Source: Balanoglossus misakiensis
Taxonomy: Eukaryota > Hemichordata
Assembly (NCBI GenBank): GCA_040954595.2
Contig: CM082595.2
Span: 3,906,001 to 3,970,000 of the forward strand
Direction of reading: 5' to 3'
Length of the DNA stretch: 64,000 nucleotides
The notes beneath the pieces were generated by a model. The model had not been told where the DNA came from, searched no databases, and saw nothing but the letters and a program-made list of their open reading frames with translations. Each line of letters starts with the position of its first letter. Position 1 is the first letter of the stretch. Below, piece by piece: positions 11,401 to 26,400 of this stretch. A program made the translations under genes and the position numbers.

Positions 11401-14400
11401 TTAGCACTTGTGGGGCCTCGGAAACTCTTTGATTACATAATAACTTTGGTGTGTTTGCAGTATAATCTCCAAATAACCAAGGCCTATTAGGCATGAGTAA
11501 TTGATTGCATAATTTATAGAAGCCATAGTAAAGCCACCATAATCAGTTCTTTGTGAGGCATTTTATCACTTTGCAGATTTACATGTGGCAAATTGTTCAA
11601 AACACCATCAGTTGTCATGGTTACATGGGCAGTGATTTAAATTATGTAATCGGAGAAGCTTCAGGTTGTAAATCTGCCAGTTTGTAGCCTGGAATGTGGC
11701 TTTTACCACTTGTAAATAGACCAGTATAGGTTTTCTGTTTGTTTTGTATAGCATGGCTGATGTCTGGGTGTATTGGCTGACTCTAGATCACTGGTTTCAG
11801 GTTATGATTCTGTGTACCTTTCCAATTATGTGGGATCTCCCGGAATAAACTATATTATTATACATCTAGTGCCGAGAACAATAGATTTTGGCGTGCAATA
11901 AAAAGCCGTACGGAACGGTACGTACGGAACGCGCGTTAAATAAGCCTTAGTTTCAAGGCGCCCCAAACTCACCGTGTACAGGTATGCGCTGTTATGCGAA
12001 CGGTTTCAAGGCACCCGCATTCCAACGCACGTGCGCACACGTAAACAAAAAAGAAAGATGGCTGCTCACTGAGTCAACTGAGCGGTTTTCGATCGATTGT
12101 ATCGGCATTTTGGGCGTTTTGAAAGCCAAGTAACATGCAACACAAGAACTAACGGAGATGTAAGATGTATAATAATAAGGTTATTACGAAAATACCGCAA
12201 AGTATGCACTCGGACATTAGCCAGCGCATCGCCCTCCGCTGCGCGTCGGGCGATACTCAGCGCTAATGTCCTCGTGCATACTTTGCGGTATTTTCGTAAT
12301 AACCTCATAGGATTGGGTAAAAAAAATAACCTACTTACATGTGCAAGAAAATTCTAGGTGTGTGCCAGCAGTTTTTGTTTCCAATCCCGAAACAATTGCG
12401 TTTGATGGCTTTTATTTTAGTAGTGTAGAACCGTCTGTTTCAGTTTGCCAGATGGTATTTCCCACGTCCATTTCGCTGTTGCTAATTTCATATCAATGGA
12501 CAGGCACATGACTGTCATACGTCCATTTCTCATTCGAGGTCATGTTTGTCATATTTATATGAAGTACGGTATGTTACTAAATGTAATAGTAGATTCTCCG
12601 TATTGAGTTGATAACACTGAAATTGTATCTGCTTCTGTTATGAAATGCATTTTTCATGTTTGTTTTGCGTTGGTATCAGTTTGTAGCTTGTGATTAAGTT
12701 ATTGATTTTTGCGAGAGAGAAAAAATCTTCATGCTGTGAGATGTGCCTTTATCTTTTCCGGTGCTGTGTTGATTTCTTGAAATGTTGAAAAATCCCATTA
12801 CGGAAACAGCAGTGTAGCCGTAATGTACATTGCACATCAAACAGTGTGGATGCACATAATCAGAATTCTTTTACCGTGATTGTTGTGATTTTGAGACGAA
12901 GGGATACAGAAAGTCTGGATGCTGATTGTTGAGACTAGAATAGATTTGGAGGATACATTTTTTCCTGACTGAATAAACAGAATACCGGAGGCTTGTTGTG
13001 GTATTTTTTGGTTCAAAATCAAATTATTTTTGATCTCATGATAGATCCGATCGCATCAGTGTTTTGCGATTTTTCTTTGGCGTTGCCTCGATCAAATTGC
13101 TGATATTGAGTTGTTCAATTCAAGCGCGGTAATGAATTCACCTGAAAATAATGGGACACAGGCATGTGGCCTCGTCCTCGAGTGATTGGTGCTCTGCTGT
13201 GAGCCGTAAATTTACCTTGACCATCGCATTCCAATGAACTCTGTGAACTTTGCTTGGAAATTTCTCACTGAATATATCGTTTCCTCTGGAGTAGAGTTCA
13301 CTTCAGTGGACTAGAAAATTATGTCGTCATGATTTAAAAATTAGGTTGTTATCAAGAAAATTAGCGTCCCTTTTGCTTTTGAAATATTGCCAAATTAACC
13401 ATTGTGAATTTCAGTACAGGTAACCTTATGTTAGCTTCGGGTGTTGGTCATTTTACATTTTGGAGAGTTTCTGATTGTGTTCAATTTTTCCCATTTCAAT
13501 GCCCTAATTTGGAGACTGCTTAGAGATACCATACAACCCCTTATAAGCCATCACCCCAATTTGATTTGCTCATCAGAAAAATCGGTCGCTTCATCAACGC
13601 AGTAATTACCACTGACAAGTTGTTTTCCTTTCAGAAAATGTCACTCTCAAGCAAATGACAGTTGGAATTGAACCAGGTATAATTCAACTGCAAGGGCTTC
13701 GCTACGTGACAAATTGTATTTCACGGAGAGTTGGATTAGCAAGTTGTCCTCAAATTAATTCTCTAGTTACAGGCCGTTTTGGTTGTTAAATATGGACTAT
13801 ACATGTATTGCGTATCTACGTAAGCCTCAAGTTTGTGCTTCATAAATCCCCCTGTGTTGGTGACAGAGCGTCTTCGCGAAATTCAGGTCAAGCCCCAAAT
13901 GTGTAAATCAAGATTACGCTTTCGAAATTAACTTGGGTCGTCAAATACAAATCCTCACTGACCTATAATTTGCAAAGTGTTACTTAATCAGAGGATTTTG
14001 ATAGTCAAATCGAGATTACGCCCCTTAATTTCACCCCCTGTGGCATAGTAAACCTTTCTCCGTTGAGCTTCTAATACTGTTAACTGACTGACTGAAGAGC
14101 TATGGAAAAATTCCCAGGGCAAGCACTTTCAGTTCTCCAGTGGTAAAATCAACAACTTGAAACATATATAATCGGAATTAATTCACTTTCGCGTTTACGA
14201 AGGAAATTACTCTTTTATGCGCAGGTATGGAAATTACTGCATAGCAAACTCTCATATGTGTTCTCAAGAAAAGGTTTCTTTTAAGTGGAACTCTGGAATT
14301 ATCTAATTAAATATGATTTGGAAATAAACTGAATTTTAGGTGTGCTCTATATATTTACCGTATTCTATATAAATATTAGTGTTCTCTTCGAACAGAACAG

Positions 14401-17400
14401 TTGTGTGAGTGATGGTATTTGTAGTTTATTATACAGTACATTGGCTGCATATTGTCGGCCATCTTTTTTGGTATGTACCCTAAAAAGATGGCTTCTGCAT
14501 GTGTGTCAGATCACATGTACATGTAGCTGTATCATTCACTTTGTCAGTGTAATGAAAACTTACTGATGGCAGATAATTGAAATTACATAACTTTAACAAT
14601 ATGTACATTTTGAAATTAGTAAAATGTTTACACAAGCACAATGATATTTTCGTGTATTGGAGCGTTAATTAAATATGATTGGTATGAATGACGGTGTTGG
14701 ATGAAGTCGGAGGGATGAGTAAGCAAATTACAGTGATGATTCATAATTCTGAGTCGTGAATGAGAAAATCCAAGATGGCTATCTGTATCTTGGATTTTCT
14801 CATTCTACGGTAGTGAAAATGAATAGTGGGTAAATTGATATCATATGATATTTGATATATTTTTTTCTGTCCAGTTTACAGCTTTGTACAGGTCTAATGT
14901 TTCATTATGGTCTAAAGTTAGCCCTCAAAAATATCAGGGCAGTGTACGAGTAATTTAGGGTTAGAATATGGAGTGACCTCTTTACAGTAATTAATTGCTG
15001 AAATACATGTATGGTTTGGGTATTTAGCCAGTATTATTGAACAAAATTAGACTCAGTTTGTGAGGTGGACTTCTCCTTATCATGGCCATTGTATGTAGAG
15101 TCATTGATTGAGCATGTTTCAGTGTGTAGAACAACATAAGATTTAGCTGTCAAAAATAACTGAAGATCTCGAAATTGACGTATCGTTTTCTCATGGGGTG
15201 TCAATAATGAAATACACAGCATCAGTGATGATACACACTGTTCTTCAGCATCACAGTTAGCTTTTGAACTAACTAAGGTGCACCCCCATATTGAAGGAAT
15301 AATTCTTGTCTGACAGGAACTGAAGGTCGAGCCATAAACTGCGGAAATGGCAGAAGTTCTCTTGTATTCCCGGCAAGCAATTTGTCCCTGAAATTCTCTG
15401 AATCACCAGCACGTCAAATGAATATATTGGCTTCCTGTTTATTGCAGAGCGCGCCGTGATATTAAATTCAATATTCAATTTATAAGATGTGATTTTGTAC
15501 AGAAAAATTTATTTGATAGGAGATCCATGTATGATGTAACTCAATATTAGTATTTTTCCTTGAAAAGACTTAAAAATGATCAGTCGGAAATCGCTTTCAT
15601 GGAAAAGTGTTAATACAAAATCGAGTTTAGTCAGTACTGTGGTTTGACCTGGGGCTAAAGGGTATGAGATAATTAGCAATGTTTGTTGTTAATTACAGTG
15701 TATGTGATGTGATTGACATTTGGATAGATAGAAAGTGTGAAATGAAGTGTGATAAATACAGGACTGGGGTTATAATTGATTTAATTAATATGTTTTTGTC
15801 TTTACTTGACTTTATTGTGATCGATTTGTGAATGTAAAATTATGAAACGGTTGTTTAATTAAACAGGGTAACTCCAGTATCGATTATTAATATTAGCCAA
15901 CAGCATCAAATTTACCCAAATACTCATCGTGAAACGAGTTTCTTCTAAAGTCAGAGGGTCGTGACTGATTTTCTTCCCATTTGTGGGCGGGCGTATTCAC
16001 TTCCTTTTGAGTGCTGCCCACTTTGATTTGAAGTAAAAAGACACGAAAATTGGTCTAGACTCAATCCATTCCCGTTGCGTTGTAAATTTCTCCAGCGGAT
16101 TTGAAACAATGAAGAGAGACTATTTTGATTCTGAAGCCGGCACTCGTATTCCGAGAATGGTTCCCATGGGTCTGGGCAGGACGTGACTAGCCTGCGAAGG
16201 CCTGACAGTAAATTTAAACGGGTCTGTCTCCGATTGTGGATGCCAAGAACATGTAAATTGCATCAGCCTTTAGTCGACCTTCCATAGATTTAAGCACTGC
16301 TTTGAATTCAAATTGTGTCCTGGATCTGTCTGTTCAACATATACAAGTCGTAGTTATAATTTCCATTGGATCACATAACATTACTGAAATGTAATATGCA
16401 GTGTCTGTCTTAGAACATGAAAATTTGATGATTTATTGCACATTTTAATTCTGTTTATTGCTATATATAAAATGCGACATTGTACTATTCAGCTTGGAAA
16501 AAACTGCGATATTTCATTATGTGACGTACATGTCTGACAGATTGAGCGTGAATACCAGTTAGTGTATGTGGTAACATTTGTCTATTTTTTTTTTTTATTT
16601 TGCAGACAATAAACACAAACCATGGTTTCCGGATGAATTTTTCCATGGCGAGATAAATGAAAATGAACGGTTAGTGCAGCTCCATCCGGCGCTAGTGGCC
16701 CAGGATGATGACGAGGGAAATGCCGGAAAAATATGCGGCTACGAAATCAGCGACAAGGGAATGCCGTTTTTTGTGGAGGTCGACGAAAACACGGGCGAGG
16801 GATTTTTAAAAGCGACAGAACCCGCAGATTGTGAAAAGACGCGAGATTACACATTTTATATACAGGCTTTCGACTGTGGAGAGCCCAGGAGATATTCACA
16901 CAAGTAAGTATCCTTATATTGTTGCAAGGTCATTGATCAGTGGCGGGGTCTTGTAAATATCCAGCCATTACCACTGATCTGCTTGCCGAGAGGGTTACCA
17001 TTCAGGGATCAAATGTTTGGTTTTTGTTTGGGTGGTACGAAGCCAGAAGCGCTACAGGCTAGGCTAACAATGGTGTTGAAATTTTCACGTCCGAATTATG
17101 CGTGTAATAGAGTATACCCATTGTTGGCATCTGGTCAAAGTCATCTGAAGTCTCAGACCAGAAGGTGGCCTGTTGGCCGCATGGTGTGATTGTTGATCAC
17201 AGAGTCCACGGAGCCATTGTCCCCTTGGGTAACCCCTTCACCTCCATGGTTTGGTCCAAATCCATTGTTTCCTATGTTAAAGTTGGACCTGTAAAGATGG
17301 AACCGGGGGGTGAAAGGGTTCAGTACTTTGAGCCAGCGAGCCATCAATCAGGCGGTATCAACCACAGTTGAAAGGATCATGGCACTCCTTGTATGACGGC

Positions 17401-20400
17401 GTTGCAAAGTTCAGATTCGGGCAGGGCTGTGAAAACATAATCAGTACCACAACACTGGTAGTAAGACTGTGGTAAGCTTTACATAGATCGACATGCATAG
17501 CAGGAGGGTTAGAAAGTCATCTCATGATTCTCATCTCCATTCTTCTCAGTGGAAGTCGTGGACCGTGTGATTTTACTGTTAATGATGCATTGAAAAGTCA
17601 CAAGAAAAGGCAACTGAACTATCACAGAAAAAAAAGAGAGGAAAAAAACTGCCCAAGGCAACTTCACTTGTTAAAACGGCTGAACAGAAACCATCCATTG
17701 TCGGAACTGTTTTGGCTGCAGCTGCTGTTTTGGGTTACAACATTTTCGCATTAACCGCATGTTGCCTTGGCGTCTCCATAGACACCAATCTCTGTCCCTC
17801 CACACACACGCACGCACGCACACACACATAACACACGCACACACACATCTGTCCATCACACACAAACGCGTGCACACAGCCAAGTGTCCTTTCAGTTTCC
17901 AGACTCTTGGGAACCAGACCTATGGAATAAAATGGAGAGAAACTGATTCTAGACTTAATTGAATACGCAAGCCTATACCCAGGGTGATTGCATTGACAAC
18001 CGGTCGCCAGGCAGATATAAAACAACTGGGTACGGTCACCATCGATGACCCCAGGGAGCTCGGCAGATCTCCTTTCTAAATGCAATTTGTTGTCAGGTTC
18101 ACCATGCATTATACTGTGTCCTGTTTAAGATGTGTACTGCTTGCCGATAATCCACTGTCAAGTTTCCCCCTCCTCAATCAGGTAATTGAACATACAGTGG
18201 AAATTACATTAGCAATTGGCCTGCTGGGTTCTTGCTAAGGAAAAAATAGATTACAGGAAAAAAAATGCAAGTCGGTATTAATGGATGTTTAAACAAGTTG
18301 GCCATTCTGAGGCAATGTAAAGATAGGCCGGGGTACTCATGCGAAGAAAAATGTACCAAGATATCTGCCTATAATTTTCTGTTTGGATGAATATGTATGA
18401 GTTTGACGATATTGGTTAGGGTCGGGTTTCAAAATGAGCTTTATTGATAAAAACAAACTGTCTTGAATATATATGTCGAAGCTCTGATTTTGATACTTGA
18501 GCTGTCAAATGTACATAGAAGACAAGACTTGAACCAAGTCTAGGAGACTGGAAAGTTGAATGATCTAGAGCAGATGATACCAACACAAATAGCAGTAGCA
18601 ATGTTGGAATTGAAAACAGTAGGCCTTTATACTGCTGCGTTATCAGGAAAACACTTATTTCTCCTGGGAATTTTCAGGTCATGTGTTATCCCGAAGTTGA
18701 ACTGCGCCCTGGTGGGAAAGCTTGTACTTTGTGTATACATTACATGACCTCGTCTTGTCCGAACAATGTAATTCCTGTTATGTTTAATTGATGGTCGGTT
18801 TTCGACAGCAATGCAGAGGGTGGTACTGTGTGAAGTAATCGTACAATTGTCCGAGTAACCAGGAATAATTTTTATGGGTACTCTACTGGTGGATGTGTCA
18901 GCACCTTTTGAGAATCGGAAATTACTGGTTCTCTTTGTAGTAGCATTGGGCAGGGGCACCCAACACCCACCATTACCTCACTTTACAACATTCCTAAGAA
19001 AAACTGCAAGATCAGGTAGCAGGTGATACGCACAGTGTAGAACACTGATCAAAGATGGTCTCTGTTTGCAGAGGAATTTGGGAATTTTTTGCGATGGAAA
19101 TGGGTCATGACTTATTAAATTTGGTGATTGCTTAGTTACCCTAACTTTTGCCGTAGTAAAACAGTACTGGTATTGTTCAGGTTTGAAACTGGCCAAGAAT
19201 TTGTTTGTCTGAAGATTTGTTCTGACAAAATTTAAGTTGGGATATTATAAACAAGTTGTTCACAGTGGATTGGTTTTCGTAAATAAATAATCAGATGAAA
19301 GGAGCGTGTGGGTTTGCACAAATCCCAAAGGATTTTAGTATCACCTGATATTATTTTAAAAGTTAACATGAGCACGTACGCGTCCATCAGTAGAAAAAGT
19401 GTATGTTGATGGTGAATTCACTTGCTTTATTTACTCTGCAGAGCCCGGGTGCATATAGAAGTCAATGATGTCAACGAACACATGCCGTACTTCACGTCGA
19501 CGGACGGATATGAAGCCGATGTAGATGAGGGAAAACTGTACGACAAGATTGTTCAGCTGGAAGCGAAGGATGACGACTGTTCTCCAGCCTTTTCTCAGAT
19601 CTGTGATTACGAAATCGTCACACCCAGCGTACCATTCAACATCAGTCGAGAAGGTAAGGTTTTTTCACTTCTCCGTGTGATTAGAAATGTTTCTCTGTAT
19701 CTGAAATCATCTTATGCAGGTTTTTCAGAAAATAAGAGGTTTGATACAGAGTTCATATACATGTATCTGCAAGTCCCATATCAGAATAGTAACCACTGAA
19801 AATAGGACTGGGGTTGTGTTGGGTACTCAACTTTATCACACGCATTTGCGGGGCACCTGATGGCCAAAACTCACTCAGGAAATCATCCCATAACCAAATT
19901 TCATCAACTGATATCTTTTTTGCACTTCTGTTCTTGTAACCCTAGGTCTGATCAGAAACACAGAGGCCTTGTCACATGAGAAGAGCACAAACTACATCCT
20001 GGCTGTTCGAGCCTACGACTGTGGTGGCAAGAGAAGTACCACGGTGTTGGTTACCATCAATGTCAACAAAATATGCACACCTGGTTGGCAAGGTGAGGAT
20101 AATATTTTGTATAGGTGAAGAAGTTACATTCCAAGCAGAGACAGAGATATACAAACATGTATGCATTTCTACATCCATACACTATACATACACACATCCA
20201 TCCATCCATCCGTCCATTCATTCATTCATTCATTCATTCATTCATTCATTCATTCATTCATTCATTCATTCATTCATTCATCCATCCATCCATCCATCCA
20301 TCCATCCATCCATCCATCCATCCATATACATACATACATACATACATACATACATACATACATACATACATACATACATACATACATACATACACACACA

Positions 20401-23400
20401 CGCACACTACATACATACTGAATTGTGACTAATGCATGTCTTACTGTTCTTCCTATCTTTCAGGAATTCCTACGCGTATCGAATATCAAGCTGGATCAGG
20501 ACGCGAACAGATCGCCCCGAAGATGTACCTTGACACGTGCGCCGCACCAATCTGTGAAGACAGTACAATTGAAGCCACAATCTCATTAGAAACAGACCAC
20601 ATCGGCAAAGGATGTGACCGAGACACCTATTCTGAAAAGTCTCTCCGTAAATTATGCGGTAAGTATCCATTCTAGGACATCTCAGTACATTCATTGCTTG
20701 TATTCAGTGCAAGCTAATATCAAGGTTCTGATTAGTGGCAAGGTTGGTTCACGATAAAACCAGTTAAGTAGGAAATTACCCTCACAGTGCCTCAGGATAA
20801 TGAAAAATTGAAGAAACAAGTCTTTGACAATATGAACAATAACTGACATGTAAATTACCAGCTGATTATAAATATAACTGCAAATTGGTGTTGTTGCTAA
20901 TATATATCAATTTTGAGTATGAATCATTTTGTTGAGTTTTATAAATAATTAAGATGGCCTGATGATAATGAAGAAAAATAAGTGGAGAGGTCACGTCGTT
21001 AGATTGCTGTGTCTGTTGATTGTCAATGGTTGGCAGTGTTGCTAATTTGATTCATCATTGAGTCATGAAGTTAATGTGCGTCAGTCTATGTGATGGCGGC
21101 AGAATTTTATTCCCCGTCTACATCAGCATTTTCCGTACAAAAGCAGTTCTGCGGTTGCCATGGTTTTTTCATGATTTTTTTAGCTTTTGATGTAATCGTG
21201 ACGACAGCTTAGGAATTTTTGCTGTCTCCGTGTTTTGGGTGGAATTGAAAAATACCTTTGGCTTAGATATCTGGAGTGTGGATATTATGGGGCCAGGAGA
21301 AGGTGTTTCCACCGGCGACGTGAGTGAGTGAATGACTACAGTGTATTAATCTCCTCCGTAAGGTTCTGCTCAAGCCCGTGGGGCAAATTGTTGATGCGTG
21401 CTGTGTCATCAGCACTAGATAGACTCTCTGATATCGAAATCATTGATGTCAGGAATAGTGGGCTTTGAAGACAGCGGGCAATGTGAACGCGAGGTTTTAC
21501 TTTTACAGTGGGATTATTTTTTGTGTGAAGACTGAATATACAAGACCTTGGCTGACCTGAGCGTGTATTTGAAAAGGTCATGTCAGCTTTTATTTATTTA
21601 GGGTGTGCGCTCTGTCTATGTAATGTGTTACTAAATCATCTGTAATTGTTTGATATGAGGAGTTTTTGATTCTCTTGGAATTGGAACTGAAGGAGATAAG
21701 AAGGGGCAGAGAGAGAAGGAATAAAAATTGTAATTTTAAAAGCGAGAATATTTGCGCAGAGAAGAAGAAAAAAATTGAAGAAAAAAGAAATATTTCCCCC
21801 TTAGTTGTACAGGTGTTTTCTGTCTTGTGAGTTTTGTTGTCAATTCTTGACTTAAAGGAGACATAACTTCCGCTGGATTCTGATTTGTAATCATTGAGAT
21901 TAGAATCTGCGTGTTACACAGCACTGATGAAAGAAATACCAGTGACTGTTGTCAAAAATGTGGACTGTATACCGTGCGTATTATATTCCTGTTCCTCTGT
22001 GCGTGTGTTTACTGGGAGAGAATTTGGAAATGATTTTGCTGCCAGATGCCATTCCAGGAGACTTGGTCTCATGCTGCATATCACTGCTGTTTCTCACTGC
22101 GTGTATATTGTTTGGAAGAGAAATCTTCAACTATTTGCCTCTTGTATTTGCCTGACTGGGTCGTCCAATCTAGCTAAAAGCCTTCATTCCTGTCTGTGTG
22201 TAATGTGGGATTTGCTTTCCTGTGAAGACTATATGTTTTGTCTGTGTTTCATCTGACCGTAACAGTGGTTGAATTGAATGAGCAGCATTGTTTGGCAAAG
22301 TCTGGCTGATTTGAGAGAGCTTGTGGTATGTCTACTTACCTTGCGTAGATAGAAGTCTTAGTTGAGAATATCTGATTTCCGGCTGTAGGAACTAACTCAA
22401 AATTGATGCCTTTTTGGTATCTTAAGGTTTGAAATTAGAGGAAGCACTCGAGAAATGACATGAACGTTGATCTGATGAGAATAATTTGTCATGTCTTTAA
22501 ATTAAAGCTTCATTATGTGTCACTGTGTCTTGCTGAGCTTGGTTCGTTACATGATAAAATGTAATTGGTGAAGTGGTTTTGGAAACCGCTTGTGATGTTC
22601 GCGTCGTGTCTTTCTTGCATTCTTTATTCCACACACTAAGTGTTGTTTCATTCCCACCACTTTCCAGGTGCAACATCCGGAAGCATTGAACTACTTCCAT
22701 CGCCCGGAACTGGCCACTCCTGGACGGAAGAGCTGGAAACTGACGAAGGAAAAGAAAGCGACCAGATCTACGAATTCGACGGCGAGACCACCTCGGTTGC
22801 AGTGCCGGATAATGTCATTCCCAGTAATTTGACACAACAGTTTACCATCTCCACATGGATGAAGCATGGTCCCAACTACGGAGAAGGAAAAGAAACCATT
22901 CTATGTAAATCAGATCAAGCTGGTAAGTTATCTTGGAATCTATAATACATTTACAGTACATTGTAGGACATGTATAGTACATGAACAGTACAAGTATGAG
23001 GGTCTCAATCCAAGATACATAGCCAAAAGTGGCCACTATTTTTCCATCATCTTTGTACTTGCTCTAAATTAAATTTATAGACATTCCCGACTGAGGACAC
23101 TTCTCAACTAACTCTGTACATAAAAAGCTATTGTCAGAAATCATTGTATGAAGATATTTTTTTTTTTGCCATTCTAATATGAGGCATACATTGTCTTGTT
23201 GTTCTCCAGGTCTCAACCGTCACCATCTTTCCCTGTATGTTCACAACTGCCGCCTGGTGTTCCTTCTCCGACGCGACTTCGGCAACTTGGAGACGTTCCG
23301 ACCGGCGGAATTCCGGTGGAAGATCGACCAGGTGTGCGACAAGGCCTGGCATCACTACGTGTTGAACGTGGACTTCCCCCAGGTGACTCTGTTTGTGGAT

Positions 23401-26400
23401 GGCGAGGAGAACGACCCCCATCACATTACAGAAGACTGGCCCTTGCACAAGACGAGCTTTGGCACTCGGTGGACCGTGGGAGCTGCTTGGGAAGGTATGT
23501 CTGGACATTCACTGCTAGTTTTTAACACTTTCACCACCATGATTCAGTCCATAGCCAGCTGTCAGCCCTTAGCTACACAACTGATCATAACAAGGTGGAT
23601 AGACTCTCATAACTGTCGTCTGTTATATGGGGATCACACACTTACACCATCAAGGTGGTTCTGAAGCATCTCAGATCAGATACTGTCAATTGGACCGAGC
23701 CTCAGCGCTTACACACAAACTTTGTGTGTGTGTGTGTGTGTGTGGACACAAGGCAACTCAAATGATTAATGCTCTGTGTTTACCATAGTAAACAAATAGT
23801 GTCTCAAATTTTACTGTGTGTGAACCTGGTATTACACACTGAGATTTCTGTTGTCAGCCGAGTTTAACACTTGCTGTTGTGATGTCTTCTTCCAGGAGCG
23901 GATGCTGAATACGCCCAGCACTTGAACGGTTACCTGGCCGGTCTCACAGTCCGACCGGCCAGCACGGAGACTGAGCGTGTCATCAGCTGTCTGCACGGAT
24001 GCAAGGAAAGCCTGGAGTTCCATGCCTTCGACCTCCTCGAGCCCGGCCAAGAAGCGACCATCAATCCGACACAGTCTTCACTCACTCTTAAGGTGTGTAG
24101 ATGTTCATGAGTTTATCTTGCAATAATAGATATGTACAGCATATGTAATAGGTGGTGTACACTCAGACAGACAGACACACACACACATGCACACACAAAC
24201 AGACAGACAGAGAGAGAGGCATCATTTCCGTTTAGTATTCCCCAGCACAAGATAGCTTTGTGTATATATTCATATCGCAGGAAAAACATATGGAGAGTAT
24301 TGTTTATTAAAGCTAAATTAGAGTTGTGCTGTGATTTCCAGTGATATTTTGTGTCTCTCTTTTTGTGTATGATGTTTTATATAACTCAATTTTCCATCCT
24401 TTCTCCTCACATCAGGGTAAACTCATTGGTGACAACTTCATCAAAGTCATGCAGCGTGTGGCGTATGTCAACTCGCGTCAGTTCCCGACACCAGGAAAGA
24501 GAGCCCTCAAGATTGAAACAAGAGCACAGTAAGTTCATGTACACTAAAACCTCTCTAAACTGAACTCTCTCTAATCTGGAAAGCTGATGATATTGTTAAA
24601 CCTGTCTATAGAGGCCAATGAAGGGACTTTTCTAAACTGGCTTTCTAGACATGCGGCCTGTATCGACTGGTCAACTATTGTATATGTTAATTGCACAGAG
24701 ACTGTAACAAAGTGGACACTATATAGAGCTGGCTACTAACACATGTTTGACTGTAATGTATAATTCTCCCATAGATGTGATGGAGCAGACATCCTTGTCC
24801 CCGATGTCAACACCTACATCATGGTCCTGCAGCCACCAGAGCCAACCATCACAATCACCGGAACGCAGCACCACGCCCACAAAGTGCTCGACTTCCAGAC
24901 CGGAATCACTCTGTTCAAGGATGTCCATGTCATGAGCGTACTGGAAGAAGAACAAGAAGAAGCTGAGGAGGATGACTCTTCTTTTGATGGTAAGAAATGT
25001 TTGTAGCTCTCAGATTTAGGATCTGGTTCACTTAGTGGACACGACTATACCCCATGGGCGATACCATGGTTTTTTAGGGTTAGGGTTAGGAGGGTTAGGG
25101 GTTAAACTCACCCTCACATTGCCACCCCTAACCCTCCTAACCCTAACCCTAACTCACCCTCATTGCCATGGTATCGTTGCCAGGGGGTATAGTCGTGTCC
25201 ACTAAGTGAACCAGATCCTAGATTCATTTAGGATTGTTTGATGTAGAAGTACCTCGACCCCATAACCTCCGCCTCTACTTGGCAGTCTTATCTCCACTGT
25301 GATCTCATTCCATGTTTTCCTGATTGTGACCGTATTCCGTATGTACTGACGGAATAATTCCCATTCTTACCTGTTTGCAGCCGTGAATATCGCCCATAAC
25401 TTGGACGCCTGTCAAATCAGAGTAGCCCCACCTCTGGACCTCAGCCACGAGAAACTCGAAGTACCCGCGTCGGAACTCCAAAAGTGGAGACTAGAAAAGT
25501 ACAACACTACAGAAGAACTTATCATCAGAGGTAAGTCAGAAAAGACGACTTGAATTTTAGTGTATTCATATTTCTTGGCATTCATAGTATCACGTGTGAG
25601 TCTGTCATGTTTGCTGTAAGCAAGAATTGAATTCCTATGTTGACTGATAATCATCTACCTTCTCTTTTCTCGTAACTACAGGCGTGGACTCCATCACCAA
25701 CTATGAAGACATCCTTCGTAATGTTGTGTACATCAACACAGACGCTGGAAAATACTTCGACCGTGAATTCACCCTACAGTGTTCGGAACTCAGTGGTCGC
25801 TTTATAAGCAATACTCTAGAAGTCCAGGTGGGTTGAATTGACAAAAATTACTATATTTTTAATTGAGAGAATACCTCAATCTTCTCCTTATCTTTAGTCG
25901 ACAAATGACACAACATGTATTTTGACTTATAACCCATGTGCGCATTGTATGATAGTTGTGTACTCTTGCAATTCAATGCCCACCATTGCCCTCACCCCTG
26001 TCTCTCCAAAATGTATACTGACATCGTGTTCTGTCCACACAGGTCAATGTTCTACACACCAGCTTCCCAGGACCCAAAGTCAACCACGACAAAGGCAATG
26101 AACACATGAAGGTGAACTTCAAACACAATTCAATCAGCAAACAGGAAATTGGCAAAGATCCCGGCTCGTCAAGTAAAAGCATTGCAAGCAAAACGGGTAA
26201 GGCTTTTGTCTTGAAATTCATTAATAAACTTGTTCATTTATTTATTTTATTTATTCATTTGTTTTTCCATTGTTCGTTCGTTCGTTCGTTCATTCATTCA
26301 TCCATCCATTTGTCCGTTCGTTCGTTCATTCATTCATTCTTTCTTTCTGTCTTTCATTCCAGGTACAGCAATGACAGCAGTGATTGTGGCGTGTGTTGGA

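Larger units (their letters stand above)
8434..16605 (+). other. CLSTN: Calsyntenin intron 1
   Basis: An 8.2-kb intron. Apart from the candidate microexon at 13635 it holds no supported exon. It carries palindromic elements at 12178-12305 and 14758-14805 and a weaker 13-bp-arm inverted repeat at 9827-9896. The remainder is AT-rich with no recognisable element. Confidence 0.75.

Noticed and set aside
19976-20432. Overlapping open frames rich in His, Ser, Ile, Phe and Thr
   Set aside because: They are translations of the compound tetranucleotide microsatellite inside a calsyntenin intron.
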